Shown piece after piece: positions 41,207 to 49,791 of a stretch of DNA of 64,000 nucleotides. The stretch comes from RI-43 sp033764725 (lineage in GTDB: Bacteria; Pseudomonadota; Alphaproteobacteria; Caulobacterales; Aquidulcibacteraceae): positions 62,001-126,000 of the forward strand of contig JANRIR010000005.1 in assembly GCA_033764725.1 (NCBI GenBank), in the 5' to 3' direction. The notes beneath the pieces were generated by a model. It ran no database searches and was not told the origin of the DNA. It saw nothing but the letters and a program-made list of their open reading frames with translations. Numbering within the stretch: the stretch's first letter is position 1; the number at the start of each line of letters is the position of its first letter. A program made the translations under genes and the position numbers.

Positions 41207-42472
41207 CTAAACCGGGGGAGCGCGCCTGGGCAACGCCATCGACCGGTCGCTGCGCGTGGTGCGTTCGAAAATCGCCGCCGCCGCAAGCGCCAGCGCCGCC
41301 GCCAGCAGGAACGCCGCCCCATAAAACGGCGCGCCGCGCGTCGGCTCGGAAAACCACGCCAAAGTCTGCGTCATCGCCAGCGGCCCGACAATCGCGCCAA
41401 GCCCGTTCAGGCTGGCGATTCCGCCCTGCAATTCGCCTTGCTCTTCCGCCGAGGTGCGCTGCGAGGCGATCGCCTGCATCGCAGCCCCGCCGACGCCTTG
41501 TCCCGCCGCGATCGGCTGCACCAGAAACGCCATCCAGCCATACGGAATGATCGTGTAGAGCAGGCATGCGCTGATGAACGAGGCGAAGCCGTAGAACGCC
41601 GCGCGCCGCTCGCCGAAAGCGCGCACGATGCGGCCCGTCATGCCCCCTTGCACGATCGCCATCAGCAGCCCGCTCGAGGCCAGCGACAGGCCGATCATCG
41701 CTTCGCCCCAGCCGAATTTCAAAGCGGCGAAAAACGACCAGGTGCTCGGATAGACGTGGAACGCCAATTGCCAAAGGAAGATCGCGAACGCGACGCCGAT
41801 CACGGTGGGGTGGCGGGCGAGCGCGCGAAAGGCGCCAAGCGGATTGGCGCGCCGCCAATCGAACGCGCGTCGGCGCTCTATGGGCAGGGATTCGCGCAGC
41901 ACGAAATAGCCGATCCCGGCATTGGCGAAGGCGAGCGCCGCAGCGAGAAAAAACGGCGCGCGCGCATCGATCGATCCGATCAGGCCGCCGAGCGCGGGGC
42001 CGAGGATGAAGCCGAGCCCGAACGCCGCGCCGAGCATCCCGAAGCGCTGGGCGCGTTTTTCCGGCGGCGAGATGTCGGCCATGTAGGCGTTCGCCGGCGC
42101 ATAGATCGCCCCCGCCACGCCCGCCAGCGCCCGGCCGATGAACAGCCAGACCAGATCGGGCGCGAGCCCCATCAGAAGATAGTTCAGCCCGAACCCCGCC
42201 ATCGACAACAGCAGCACAGGCCGGCGGCCGAACTGGTCGCTGAGATTGCCGAGCAGCGGGCCGCAGAGAAATTGCAGCACCGCAAAAACGACCATCAGCC
42301 AGCCGGCGATCCGCGTCGCCTCTTGCAGCGGCACGTCGGCGAGCGTGCTCAGATAGGTCGGCAGCACCGGGATGATGATCCCGAAGCCGATGGAATCGAT
42401 CAGCACCGCGGTGAAGATCAGCGCGATGGCGCGGCGTTCGTCGGCGGCGACGGAGGGTGCGCTGTCGGTCAT
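41207..42472 (-). CDS. MFS transporter, TetA-like (DHA1 family)
   Basis: This 421-residue, 12-helix transporter has MFS motif A, GNLSDQFGRRPVLLLSM, after helix 2 and the TetA-like start TAVLIDSIGFGIIIPVLPTYL. Motif C-like glycines occur in GMLGAAFGLGFILGPALGG. Relatives pump tetracyclines or other drugs out in exchange for protons. Resistance is not implied by sequence alone, since many chromosomal relatives have unknown substrates. Confidence 0.9.
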   Translation of the reverse strand: MTDSAPSVAADERRAIALIFTAVLIDSIGFGIIIPVLPTYLSTLADVPLQEATRIAGWLMVVFAVLQFLCGPLLGNLSDQFGRRPVLLLSMAGFGLNYLLMGLAPDLVWLFIGRALAGVAGAIYAPANAYMADISPPEKRAQRFGMLGAAFGLGFILGPALGGLIGSIDARAPFFLAAALAFANAGIGYFVLRESLPIERRRAFDWRRANPLGAFRALARHPTVIGVAFAIFLWQLAFHVYPSTWSFFAALKFGWGEAMIGLSLASSGLLMAIVQGGMTGRIVRAFGERRAAFYGFASFISACLLYTIIPYGWMAFLVQPIAAGQGVGGAAMQAIASQRTSAEEQGELQGGIASLNGLGAIVGPLAMTQTLAWFSEPTRGAPFYGAAFLLAAALALAAAAIFERTTRSDRSMALPRRAPPV

Positions 42473-42566
42473 GGCGGATCACGGGTCCTTCGCGGGCGGT
42501 CGACGCGCCGCATCTGCGTAAAGCGCGCGGCGGCGGAGGCAAGCCGCCATTTTGACAGCGGCGGCG

Positions 42567-43634
42567 TCAAAACAGCGCCAATTGGTCCCCCGCGCGGGCT
42601 GGAAGGCGGAACCGGCTGGCGTCGAGCCGCGTGCGATCGGTGTTGAGGCCCAGGCGCGCACAGGCGCGCCGGAAGCGCGCGCCGATCAGGTCGGCGTAGG
42701 GCCCTTCGCCGCGTTGGCGCATACCCCAGGCCGGGTCGTAATCGCGCCCGCCGCGCGCCGTGCGCACATGGCTCAAGATCCGCTGGGCGCGGTCCGGCGT
42801 GTGCTGGGCGAACCAATCCCGCGCCAGGCCCTTGATCTCCAGCGGCATGCGCAACAGCACATAGCCGGCCTCGCGGGCGCCGGCGTCGCGGGCCGCCTCC
42901 AGGATCGCTTCGATCTCGTGGTCAGTGAGACCCGGAATGATCGGGGCGACCATCACGGCGGCCGGCACGCCGGCGTCCGCGAGCGCGCGGATCGCCTCGA
43001 GCCGGCGATGCGGCGCGGCCGCGCGCGGCTCCATCTTGCGCGCGAGGGCGCGGTTGAGCGTGGTGATCGAGATCGCCGCCTTGGCCAGGCCTTGCGCAGC
43101 CATCGGCGCCAGAATGTCGAGATCTCGGATCGGCGCCTGGCTCTTGGTGATGATGGCGACAGGATGCTGGAAGCGCTGCAAAACCGCCAGCACCGCGCGC
43201 GTCAGCCGATAGGTCCGCTCGATCGGCTGATAGACGTCGGTCACGCCGCCCATCATGATCATCGCCGGCTTGTAGGACGACGCGCGCAATTCGCGATCGA
43301 CAAGCTCCGCCGCATTGATCTTCGCGAACAGCCTGGTCTCGAAGTCGAGCCCCGGCGACAGCCCCGCATAGGCGTGGTTCGGCCGGGCGTAGCAATAGAA
43401 GCAGCCGTGCTCGCAGCCGCGATAGGTGTTGATAGTGCGGTCGAAGGAGATGTCGGGGCTTTGGTTGTAGCTGATGATGGTGCGTGCGGTTTCGATCGTC
43501 ACCTCGGTGCGCGGCGCAGCGCCGGCCTCCTCAGCCTCGCCCCAGCCATCGTCGAACGGGTCGCGCGACCAGGATTCATAACGGCCGCTGTCATTGCGCT
43601 GCGCGCCGCGGCCTTTGGGGGCTGGACGATCCAT
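42567..43634 (-). CDS. PA0069 family radical SAM protein
   Basis: This 355-residue radical SAM enzyme has the [4Fe-4S] motif at C74, C78 and C81 (YRGCEHGCFYCYARPNHAY). The family is related to spore photoproduct lyase-like (SplB) proteins. Later motifs, YKPAMIMMGGVTDVYQP, PVAIITKSQAPIRDLD and AAVMVAPIIPGLTD, are typical. Its reaction is not established; DNA repair has been suggested from similarity. It is not clearly linked to either neighbour. Confidence 0.9.
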   Translation of the reverse strand: MDRPAPKGRGAQRNDSGRYESWSRDPFDDGWGEAEEAGAAPRTEVTIETARTIISYNQSPDISFDRTINTYRGCEHGCFYCYARPNHAYAGLSPGLDFETRLFAKINAAELVDRELRASSYKPAMIMMGGVTDVYQPIERTYRLTRAVLAVLQRFQHPVAIITKSQAPIRDLDILAPMAAQGLAKAAISITTLNRALARKMEPRAAAPHRRLEAIRALADAGVPAAVMVAPIIPGLTDHEIEAILEAARDAGAREAGYVLLRMPLEIKGLARDWFAQHTPDRAQRILSHVRTARGGRDYDPAWGMRQRGEGPYADLIGARFRRACARLGLNTDRTRLDASRFRLPARAGDQLALF

Positions 43635-43676
43635 CGCCCCACCCTAGCCGGACCATCGAACAAAACAAGAACAAAT

Positions 43677-44441
43677 CTACAGGAACGACATGTCCCGCTC
43701 GAAGCTGCGGAAGCGCATGCCGGCGTCGATATAGAGGGTCTGGCCGGTGACGGCGGGGCTTTCCAGAAGATAGCGCACGGCGCCGGCGATATCGTCGGCC
43801 GTGGCGCCGCGCTTCAACGGCGGCAGCGCATTGTGCAGCCGCTTGAAATCGTCCTCGGACTGATCCGGCGCCGGCAGCACATAGCCCGGCGCCACCGCAT
43901 TCACGCGCACGCCCGGCGCGAGCGCGCGGGCGAGCATCTCGGTCGCGCCGGCCAACGCGTATTTCGACAGCGTGTAGGAAAAGTGATCCGGATACGGATT
44001 GGCCAATTTGAAGTCGAGGAAATTGACCAGCGACCGCCCGGGACGCCCGGCGGTGATCGCGGCGAAATGCTTGGCGATCAGCGCCGGCGCGAGCGCGTTG
44101 AGCCGCATCGCGCGCTCGAACAGCGCAGGATCGAGCGCAGCGATCGTGTCGTGCTCGAAGCTGGCGGCGCAATTCACCACCGCGACGAGCTTTCCGTGCG
44201 CGGCGGCGTCGGCCTCGCGCACGAGCGTTTCGGCGGCGTTCGGATCGGCGAGGTCCGCAGCGAAGGCCGCGCCCTCGCCGCCATGGTTGCGAATGGCGTC
44301 CAACAGATCAATCGCGGGCAAGGCTGCGCTGCGATATTGCACCACCACGCCCCAGCCGGCGCGCGCCAGCTCCAGCGCACAGGCCGCGCCGAGACGTTGC
44401 GCCCCGCCCGTGATCAGCGCCCAGCGAGCGGGCGCGCTCAT
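43677..44441 (-). CDS. SDR oxidoreductase, pteridine-reductase (FolM/PTR1)-like
   Basis: This 254-residue short-chain dehydrogenase has the cofactor motif TGGAQRLGAA (residues 11-20), whose R16 is the type of residue that selects NADPH, and the catalytic pair in SYTLSKYAL (YxxxK). Pteridine reductases such as FolM and PTR1 share this TGxxxRxG form. Its start overlaps the stop of the folB-like gene (ATGA, 44438-44441), so the two are made together. This context supports reduction of a dihydropterin or dihydrofolate, though other SDR substrates cannot be excluded. Confidence 0.8.
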   Translation of the reverse strand: MSAPARWALITGGAQRLGAACALELARAGWGVVVQYRSAALPAIDLLDAIRNHGGEGAAFAADLADPNAAETLVREADAAAHGKLVAVVNCAASFEHDTIAALDPALFERAMRLNALAPALIAKHFAAITAGRPGRSLVNFLDFKLANPYPDHFSYTLSKYALAGATEMLARALAPGVRVNAVAPGYVLPAPDQSEDDFKRLHNALPPLKRGATADDIAGAVRYLLESPAVTGQTLYIDAGMRFRSFERDMSFL

Positions 44442-44833
44442 CTGGACCGCCGCAACAGAACGGCGACCATGCCGGCGCCGGCGAGCACGGACGGTTTCTT
44501 CACCACGATTTCGGCCTCGATCACGTCATCGCCCAGCGCAAGACAATGCGCCGCGACGCGGTCGGCGATGGTTTCGATCAGCTTGAACGGCCCCAGCGCC
44601 GGCAGCCCAGTGCGCAGGAATCCGATGATCGCGTCGTAATCGATGGTCGCTGCGAGGTCGTCGGCGCCGACGCTGCGCGCCACGGTGATCGCCGCGCTGA
44701 TCAGCACTGTCTGCGGCGTAGCGCGCTCCGCATCGCTGACGCCCAGATGCAGCGTGCAGGGCGCATCATCGACGCGCAGGATCAACAGATCGCCGGCGAG
44801 GCTCGCGGCCATCAGGGAGGATGCGTCGTCCAT
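44438..44833 (-). CDS. folB: Dihydroneopterin aldolase-family protein
   Basis: This 131-residue FolB-type protein forms the T-fold of dihydroneopterin aldolase, an early step of folate synthesis in the cytoplasm. Diagnostic parts are LHLGVSDAERATPQTVLISA, ATIDYDAIIGFLR, FKLIETIADRVA (with the pterin-binding glutamate) and VVKKPSVL (with the catalytic lysine). It lies upstream of the pteridine-reductase-like SDR in a coupled pair, so the two probably serve one pterin pathway. A dihydroneopterin epimerase role is possible. Confidence 0.88.
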   Translation of the reverse strand: MDDASSLMAASLAGDLLILRVDDAPCTLHLGVSDAERATPQTVLISAAITVARSVGADDLAATIDYDAIIGFLRTGLPALGPFKLIETIADRVAAHCLALGDDVIEAEIVVKKPSVLAGAGMVAVLLRRSR

Positions 44834-44878
44834 GCGTGTTCGCCTAAAGTGCGCCGCGCGATCTTCAAAGCGCCTTGC

Positions 44879-45961
44879 TCAGCGGCGCGTGAAGTGCAGC
44901 GCCTTGGTGAGGAAGGATGTCTGCGCGCCGTCCTGGCGGAAGCCCGCCTCGTCGAACAGCGCCGCCAGATTTTCCTTTTGGTACGAGTTGTAGAACGGCT
45001 CGTGAAAGCCGTGCGGGAAATAATCGAGCATGCGGTCGAGATGGGGCGCGTCGCCCGATTGCAGCGAATCCGCGAAGATCAGCGCGCCGCCGGGCTTCAA
45101 GACGCGCGCGCATTCGCGCGCGACCGCGCGGCGCGCTTTCGGCGGCAATTCGTGGAACAGATAGATGCAGGTGATCAGATCGAGGCTTTGATCCTCGAAC
45201 GGCATCTGCTCGGCGGCGCCGGCGATCAGCTCGACCTGCGGCCAGCGCGCCAGCCGCGCGCGCGCCTCGTCGAGATAGGCCGGCGACAGATCGAGCCCGC
45301 TGGCGTGCAGCCGCGGAAACACGTCGAGCATCTGGCCAAGGAACCGCCCATTGCCGCACGCCACGTCGAGCGCGCGCACGCGGCGCTGGTCGCGCCCGCG
45401 CAGCCACGCGGCGGCCATGCCGAGCGCGCAGCGGCGCATCACGTCGGCGGCGCCGCCGAACAGCACCTCGACCTGCGTGTCGTAGAGCTGCGCGCTGTCG
45501 CGCGTCAGCCAGCCGCCGGATTGGTAATGGAAGTTCTGGAGATAATAGGCGGGATAGCGATCCTGGGCCGCATTCGTCTCGCGCACCTCCACGCCGCGCC
45601 GCTGCAGGCGCCGCGCATCGACCTTCGGTAAATCCTCGAAGAAGCGCGCCGAATTGCGCAACGCCTTGAGCGCGTTCTGCACGCCGAAATCCTGCGGCGC
45701 AGGATAAAGCCCGGCTTCGATATTGGCGCGATCCAGCGCAAACGCGTCGAGGAAGGATTTGCGGATCGCGGCCGCATCGCCCGCCGGTGCGCGCGGTTCG
45801 TAGCGCGGCTCGCCCGGCCGATCGATCGGGCCGGACAGGCGCCGCGCCAATAGATAGTGGCTCATGTACCAGGCCACGCGCGCGCCTTGGGCTGCAGCGT
45901 AGCGCGCCCTCGCCAAAGTGCGCGCCGGCGCGGCGTTCAGGCGTCCTTCGGATCGGGCCAT
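44879..45961 (-). CDS. Class I SAM-dependent methyltransferase
   Basis: This 360-residue protein has an N-terminal helical part (1-185) and a methyltransferase domain with motif I at 197-208 (RALDVACGNGRF), then GLDLSPAYLDEAR and LDLITCIYLFHELPPKARR. It is of the UbiE-like class, but the substrate is not known. The start ATG 45961 follows GAAGAGGATC and overlaps the end of the YcgN gene by 25 bases, so these two are probably cotranscribed. Confidence 0.85.
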   Translation of the reverse strand: MARSEGRLNAAPARTLARARYAAAQGARVAWYMSHYLLARRLSGPIDRPGEPRYEPRAPAGDAAAIRKSFLDAFALDRANIEAGLYPAPQDFGVQNALKALRNSARFFEDLPKVDARRLQRRGVEVRETNAAQDRYPAYYLQNFHYQSGGWLTRDSAQLYDTQVEVLFGGAADVMRRCALGMAAAWLRGRDQRRVRALDVACGNGRFLGQMLDVFPRLHASGLDLSPAYLDEARARLARWPQVELIAGAAEQMPFEDQSLDLITCIYLFHELPPKARRAVARECARVLKPGGALIFADSLQSGDAPHLDRMLDYFPHGFHEPFYNSYQKENLAALFDEAGFRQDGAQTSFLTKALHFTRR

Positions 45962-46389
45962 TGCGTGATCCTCTTCATCAATTGACGCACTTTCTGGTTC
46001 CGCTCCGGCCGCGTCTTGCCGCGCACCGAGACCTTCGCGGCATGCACGCTTTCGGGATCGCCCGACACCAAAGGATGCCACCAGAACAGATCGCGCCCCT
46101 CGTGCACAAGCCGATAGGCGCAGGTTTTGGGCAGCCAGGTGAGTTGGCCGATCGTCTCCGGCGTCAGCTTGACGCAATCGTCCACGATCTCGCGCCGCTG
46201 GTCGTAGTTCGAGCAGCGGCAGGATTTGTCGTCGAACAATTTGCACGCCACATCCGTCAGATAGATTTCGCCAGTGTCCTCGTCCTCCAGGCCGATCAGG
46301 CAGCATTTGCCGCAGCCGTCGCACAGGCCCTCCCATTGGGCTTCGCTCATGGCGGCGAGCGGCGTGGTTTTCCAATACGGGTCGCTCAT
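45937..46389 (-). CDS. YcgN family cysteine-cluster protein (UPF0260)
   Basis: This 150-residue protein has a cysteine cluster at C23, C26, C29, C30, C49, C57, C59 and C72 (LCDGCGKCCLIGLED and CRCSNYDQRR), characteristic of the YkgJ/YcgN family and likely binding a metal or iron-sulfur cluster. Its function is unknown. The start ATG 46389 gives the family N-terminus SDPYWKTTPLAAMSEAQWEG. It overlaps the upstream RNA methyltransferase gene by four bases and the downstream methyltransferase gene by 25 bases. Confidence 0.92.
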   Translation of the reverse strand: MSDPYWKTTPLAAMSEAQWEGLCDGCGKCCLIGLEDEDTGEIYLTDVACKLFDDKSCRCSNYDQRREIVDDCVKLTPETIGQLTWLPKTCAYRLVHEGRDLFWWHPLVSGDPESVHAAKVSVRGKTRPERNQKVRQLMKRITQWPDPKDA

Positions 46390-47687
46390 CGCTGAAACAC
46401 GCCCACGATTTCGATGTGCGGGCTCCAGCGGAACTGGTCCACCGGGGTCACGCTGACAAGATCGAACCCGCCATCGACGAGCGCGCGCGCATCGCGGGCG
46501 AAGGAGCCCGCGTCGCACGACACCGCCGCCACGCGTTCGGCTTTCGAGGCGGCGATCTGCTCAGCCTGCAGCCGCGCGCCCGAGCGCGGCGGGTCGAACA
46601 CGATCGCGTCGCACTTTTTCAATTCCAGCGCCGAGATCGGCGTGCGCAAAAGATCGCGCCGCTGGGTGGTGACGCCGTGCAGCCCGCCGGCGGCGTCGGC
46701 CGCGCGCTTCAGCGCCATGAGCATGGTTTCGTCGCCCTCAACCGCAAGCACCTCGGCGAAGGCGGCGAGGCGCAGCCCAAACGTGCCGAGTCCGCAAAAC
46801 AAATCCGCTGCGCGCCGCGCGCCCGCGAGCGCGTCGAGCACAAGTCGCGCCAGCGTCTCTTCGCCCAGCGCCGTCGGCTGCAGGAACGCGCCCGGCGGGC
46901 AGGCGACTTTCGCGGCGCCCATGGTGACGATCGGCGTGCGCGCCGCCGCCAGCGTTTCGCCGTCGATGCTCAGCCGCGCCAGATCGTGCTCGGCCGCCAG
47001 GCCCGCGAGCGCCTCGCGCTGCGCGCGCTCGGTGACGGGCGCTGCCCCGCGCACATCGACGTCGATCCCGGTTTCGCTGTCGAGGCAGTGCAGGGTCGCT
47101 TCGCCGCGGCGCGGCGCACACAGGCGCGCGATGGCCTCCAAGGCCGGCAGTTTGGCCTGCAGGCCGGCGGTCAAGGCGGGGCAGGTCTCGATGCCCATCA
47201 CCCGCACGCCGCCGCGCTCCATGAAGCCAAGGCGCACGCCGCGCCCGGCGCGGATGGCGTGCAGCGTCGCGCGCCTGCGGCCTTTGCCCCAGGCGTCGAT
47301 CGTCGGCGCGACGGGAGCATCGAAGCCCCGCCGGCGCAGCGCCGTCTCCACTTGTGTCCGCTTCCAGGCGAGCGCCGGCCCAAGCGCCCAGTGCTGCAAC
47401 TGACAGCCGCCGCATCGGCCGAAATGCGGGCAGGCGGGGTCCATCCGGTCCGGGCTGGCGGACGCCACCCGCGTGATCGCAGCGCGCGCGCCGATGACCT
47501 GCGCCTCCACCGTTTCCCCCGGCAGGCCGAACGGCGTGAAGATCGGGCCGTCGCTCCCCTCGGCGAGCGCATCGCCGCGGGCGCCCATTTCCGTCAGCGT
47601 CAGCACGCGCACGGGCCCTTCGGCCGCGCCGGAATCGGCGCGCGCCTGGGCCGGCCGCGCGCGGGCCAGTCTGCTGACGCGCTTCAT
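46386..47687 (-). CDS. RlmD-like 23S rRNA (uracil-5-)-methyltransferase
   Basis: This 433-residue protein is a TRAM-type m5U methyltransferase. It has an N-terminal TRAM-like segment (25-75), an iron-sulfur cysteine set (C86, C92, C95 in CPHFGRCGGC and a fourth near 168), and a Rossmann methyltransferase domain (AADLFCGLGTFGLRLA). The catalytic cysteine is C391 (AVSCDAGSFARD) and the base E426 (SPHIEIVGVF). Whether it acts as RlmD, RlmCD or TrmA cannot be told by eye. The start ATG 47687 excludes an N-terminal extension with no conserved content. Confidence 0.9.
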   Translation of the reverse strand: MKRVSRLARARPAQARADSGAAEGPVRVLTLTEMGARGDALAEGSDGPIFTPFGLPGETVEAQVIGARAAITRVASASPDRMDPACPHFGRCGGCQLQHWALGPALAWKRTQVETALRRRGFDAPVAPTIDAWGKGRRRATLHAIRAGRGVRLGFMERGGVRVMGIETCPALTAGLQAKLPALEAIARLCAPRRGEATLHCLDSETGIDVDVRGAAPVTERAQREALAGLAAEHDLARLSIDGETLAAARTPIVTMGAAKVACPPGAFLQPTALGEETLARLVLDALAGARRAADLFCGLGTFGLRLAAFAEVLAVEGDETMLMALKRAADAAGGLHGVTTQRRDLLRTPISALELKKCDAIVFDPPRSGARLQAEQIAASKAERVAAVSCDAGSFARDARALVDGGFDLVSVTPVDQFRWSPHIEIVGVFQR

Positions 47688-47746
47688 GTGCGGTTCAGGC
47701 GGGATGCGGTCATGTGCCCTCCAACGCACGAGAACAGGAGATCATC

Positions 47747-48244
47747 ATGCGCGGTCAAGCGATGTTGGCGGCTGCGGCCGTCGCGGCGGTTCTGGGCGCA
47801 GCCGCGCCGGCGGCCGCCAATGATTATCACGATCGGCGCGGCTACGAGGTCGAGCGCTGCCAGGACCAACGCAACAGCCGCACGGCGGCGGGCGCGGTCA
47901 TAGGCGGCGTGCTGGGCGCGGTGATCGGCAACAATGTCGCGGGCAACGGCGCGCGCGGCGAGGGCGCGGTGTTGGGCGGCGTCGTCGGCGCGGTGGCCGG
48001 GGGCGCGATCGCGCGCCGCAGCGCCGATTGCGACGAGCGTCACGCGCGCGGCTACGACCCCTATGGCTACGAGCGGGGCTATCGCCGCGACGACGAGCTG
48101 CTCGGCGGCCCCACGCCGGCCGGCTATGGCCGCGGCTATCGCGGCGAGGCGTGCGGCTATGAGGAGGTCGTCGTCGGCCACGGCCGCAACCGCCGCGTCG
48201 AACGCGTCTGGGTGTGCGACGACGAGGGCTATGGCCGCTACTAA
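47747..48244 (+). CDS. Glycine-zipper 2TM (17 kDa antigen-like) outer-envelope protein
   Basis: This 165-residue protein has a signal peptide (MRGQAMLAAAAVAAVLGAAA, cleavage near AAA-ND). A glycine-zipper region follows (AGAVIGGVLGAVIGNNVAGN, then GGVVGAVAGGAIARR), and then a Tyr/Gly/Arg-rich tail. Such domains insert in or associate with the outer membrane, as in Rickettsia 17 kDa antigen-like proteins. CAGGAG precedes ATG 47747. It is divergent from the RNA methyltransferase gene and followed by a cluster of palindromes. Confidence 0.85.
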   Translation: MRGQAMLAAAAVAAVLGAAAPAAANDYHDRRGYEVERCQDQRNSRTAAGAVIGGVLGAVIGNNVAGNGARGEGAVLGGVVGAVAGGAIARRSADCDERHARGYDPYGYERGYRRDDELLGGPTPAGYGRGYRGEACGYEEVVVGHGRNRRVERVWVCDDEGYGRY

Positions 48245-48265
48245 AGCGCGCTGAGGCGCCCCATC

Positions 48266-48404
48266 ACCCCGGACAGGCGCAGCCTGATCCGGGGTCGATG
48301 TTTTCGTAAAGGCGCAAACAGCCCCGCTCGGTCCCGGCGAAAGTCGGGACCCATCCCAACGCAGGGCTTAGGCGCAACGAGGGGCCCCGGCCTGCGCCGG
48401 GGCC
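48266..48404. repeat. Cluster of palindromic repeats
   Basis: Three hairpins lie in tandem: a 30-base palindrome with ACCCCGGA and TCCGGGGT arms enclosing AGGC-GCA-GCCT (48266-48295), GTCCCG/CGGGAC (48331-48350) and GGCCCCGG/CCGGGGCC (48383-48404). The first has the same fixed-arm plus triloop-stem design as the other repeat families. It sits between convergent genes; no gene is seen in 48245-48470. Confidence 0.75.
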
Positions 48405-48470
48405 GAGCCCGAAACGTTTGCGAGACCATCATGAGAGCATCGTGCGCGATCGGAGCGTCAGCGCTGCGCC

Positions 48471-49202
48471 CTATCCGCGCCGCGCGTGAACCAGCATTTC
48501 CAAATTGCCGTCGCCGCCTGTGATGGGGCTGTCGCAGAAGGCGATGATGGAAAAGCCCGCGAGCCCGTCGAGCGCCGCGATCGCGGCGCCGGCGGCGTTG
48601 CGCGCGACGGCCTCCTCCAGCACGCCGTTCTTCCCCGGCGCGCCGGGGCCGGCCTCGAATTGCGGCTTCACCAGCGCGACGAGATCGGCTTGGCGGTCGG
48701 CGAGGGACAGCGGTACGGGCAGCACTTTCTCCAGCCCGATGAAGCTTGCGTCGCAGACGATGAGGCTGGGCGCCTCGGGAATGTCGGCGCGGGTCAGCGC
48801 GCGCGCGTCGGTCTGCTCGAGGTTGACGACGCGGTCGTCGTCCCGCAGGCGCGCCAGCAATTGGCCCTGGCCGACATCGACGGCGTAGACCTTCGCCGCG
48901 GCGCGGTTCAGCAGGACGTCCGTGAAGCCGCCGGTCGAGGCGCCGACGTCGAGGCAGATGCGGCCGGCGGGGTCGACGCCGAAGGCGTCGAGGGCGGCCG
49001 CGAGCTTCACCCCGCCGCGCGACGCCCACGGATGCGCCGGCGTGAAGGCGAGATTTGCGGATTCGGCGATCAGGTCGGACGGCTTCAAGACGGGCGCGCC
49101 GTCCGCGCTGACGCCGCCGGCCGCGATGGCGGCCTGCGCCTGGGTGCGCGAGGCCGCCAGGCCCCGTTCCACCAAAAGGACATCTGCACGCTTCCGGGAC
49201 AT
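48471..49202 (-). CDS. tlyA: TlyA family rRNA (cytidine-2'-O)-methyltransferase
   Basis: This 243-residue protein has an N-terminal S4 RNA-binding domain (about 1-60, ADVLLVERGLAASRTQAQAA) and an FtsJ-like methyltransferase domain with the SAM motif CLDVGASTGGFTDVL and the K-D-K-E-type catalytic residues, including the VKPQFEAG lysine. TlyA modifies 16S and 23S rRNA 2'-hydroxyls; some homologues were described as haemolysins, an older and less reliable name. The start ATG 49202 excludes a 15-residue extension with no S4 content. Confidence 0.92.
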   Translation of the reverse strand: MSRKRADVLLVERGLAASRTQAQAAIAAGGVSADGAPVLKPSDLIAESANLAFTPAHPWASRGGVKLAAALDAFGVDPAGRICLDVGASTGGFTDVLLNRAAAKVYAVDVGQGQLLARLRDDDRVVNLEQTDARALTRADIPEAPSLIVCDASFIGLEKVLPVPLSLADRQADLVALVKPQFEAGPGAPGKNGVLEEAVARNAAGAAIAALDGLAGFSIIAFCDSPITGGDGNLEMLVHARRG

Positions 49203-49290
49203 GGCCGCCGATCCTCGGGAAATGGCTCCCGCCGTCAAGCCAGGCATGCAAGGGCTGGACCCCCCGGATCGCGCGCACGCCGCGGCGCGG

Positions 49291-49791
49291 TCAGTCCTGC
49301 GTATAGGCGCTCAGCATGGCGCGCAGCCACAGCGTCCGCTGCGCGGTCGCCCAGGCGCGCTCTTGCGCGGCGATGACGCCGGCCATCGTGCCCCCGGCAT
49401 AGAGGTCCGAGCTGAACCGCACATCCGCGAGCATGGACTCCATCCACAGCGCCTGCGCCCGATCCAGCGCGGCGGCGTCGACATGCGGCACGGCGCGCAA
49501 CGCGCCGAGCGTCGCCGCCATCTCATCCTCCCACGCCGCGATCGCGCGCCAGCCGCACTGACGCAGCGCGGCGGTCGTGTCGGAGCCGTCGGCGTTGGCG
49601 CATTCGGTTTGCACGACGCCCAAACAGCTCGACTCCACCGTCGCGTGCGACAGGCACGCCGCGATCAGCGCGCGGTCGGCGGCGAGATGGCGGGCGTCCA
49701 TGCGCCACAAAGGCTGTATTTGGGGCTGCGGCTCAGCCGACGCCGCCGACGCGGCGATCAGCGCAAGCGCGAGCGCCAGCGCGCGGATCAC
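49291..49791 (-). CDS. Secreted LprI/DUF1311-like protein
   Basis: This 166-residue protein has a signal peptide (MIRALALALALIAASAASA) and a cysteine pattern (ACLSHATVESSCLGVVQTEC then LRQCGWRAIAAWEDEM) like the LprI/DUF1311 family, which includes lysozyme inhibitors. The start is GTG 49791, in a GTGA overlap with the stop of the M23 peptidase gene, so the two are cotranslated. Pairing with a peptidoglycan hydrolase fits a cell-wall role, but this is inference. Confidence 0.7.
   Translation of the reverse strand: MIRALALALALIAASAASAEPQPQIQPLWRMDARHLAADRALIAACLSHATVESSCLGVVQTECANADGSDTTAALRQCGWRAIAAWEDEMAATLGALRAVPHVDAAALDRAQALWMESMLADVRFSSDLYAGGTMAGVIAAQERAWATAQRTLWLRAMLSAYTQD

Noticed and set aside
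41207..42472. Calling the MFS gene a tetracycline resistance determinant
   Set aside because: The TetA-like motifs occur in many chromosomal transporters with unknown substrates, and there is no tetR-type repressor beside it.
40199..42646. Very long open frame (815 residues) on the plus strand
   Set aside because: It runs opposite to the zinc peptidase and MFS genes, has the Arg/Ala/His-rich look of antisense frames in GC-rich DNA, and has no domain.
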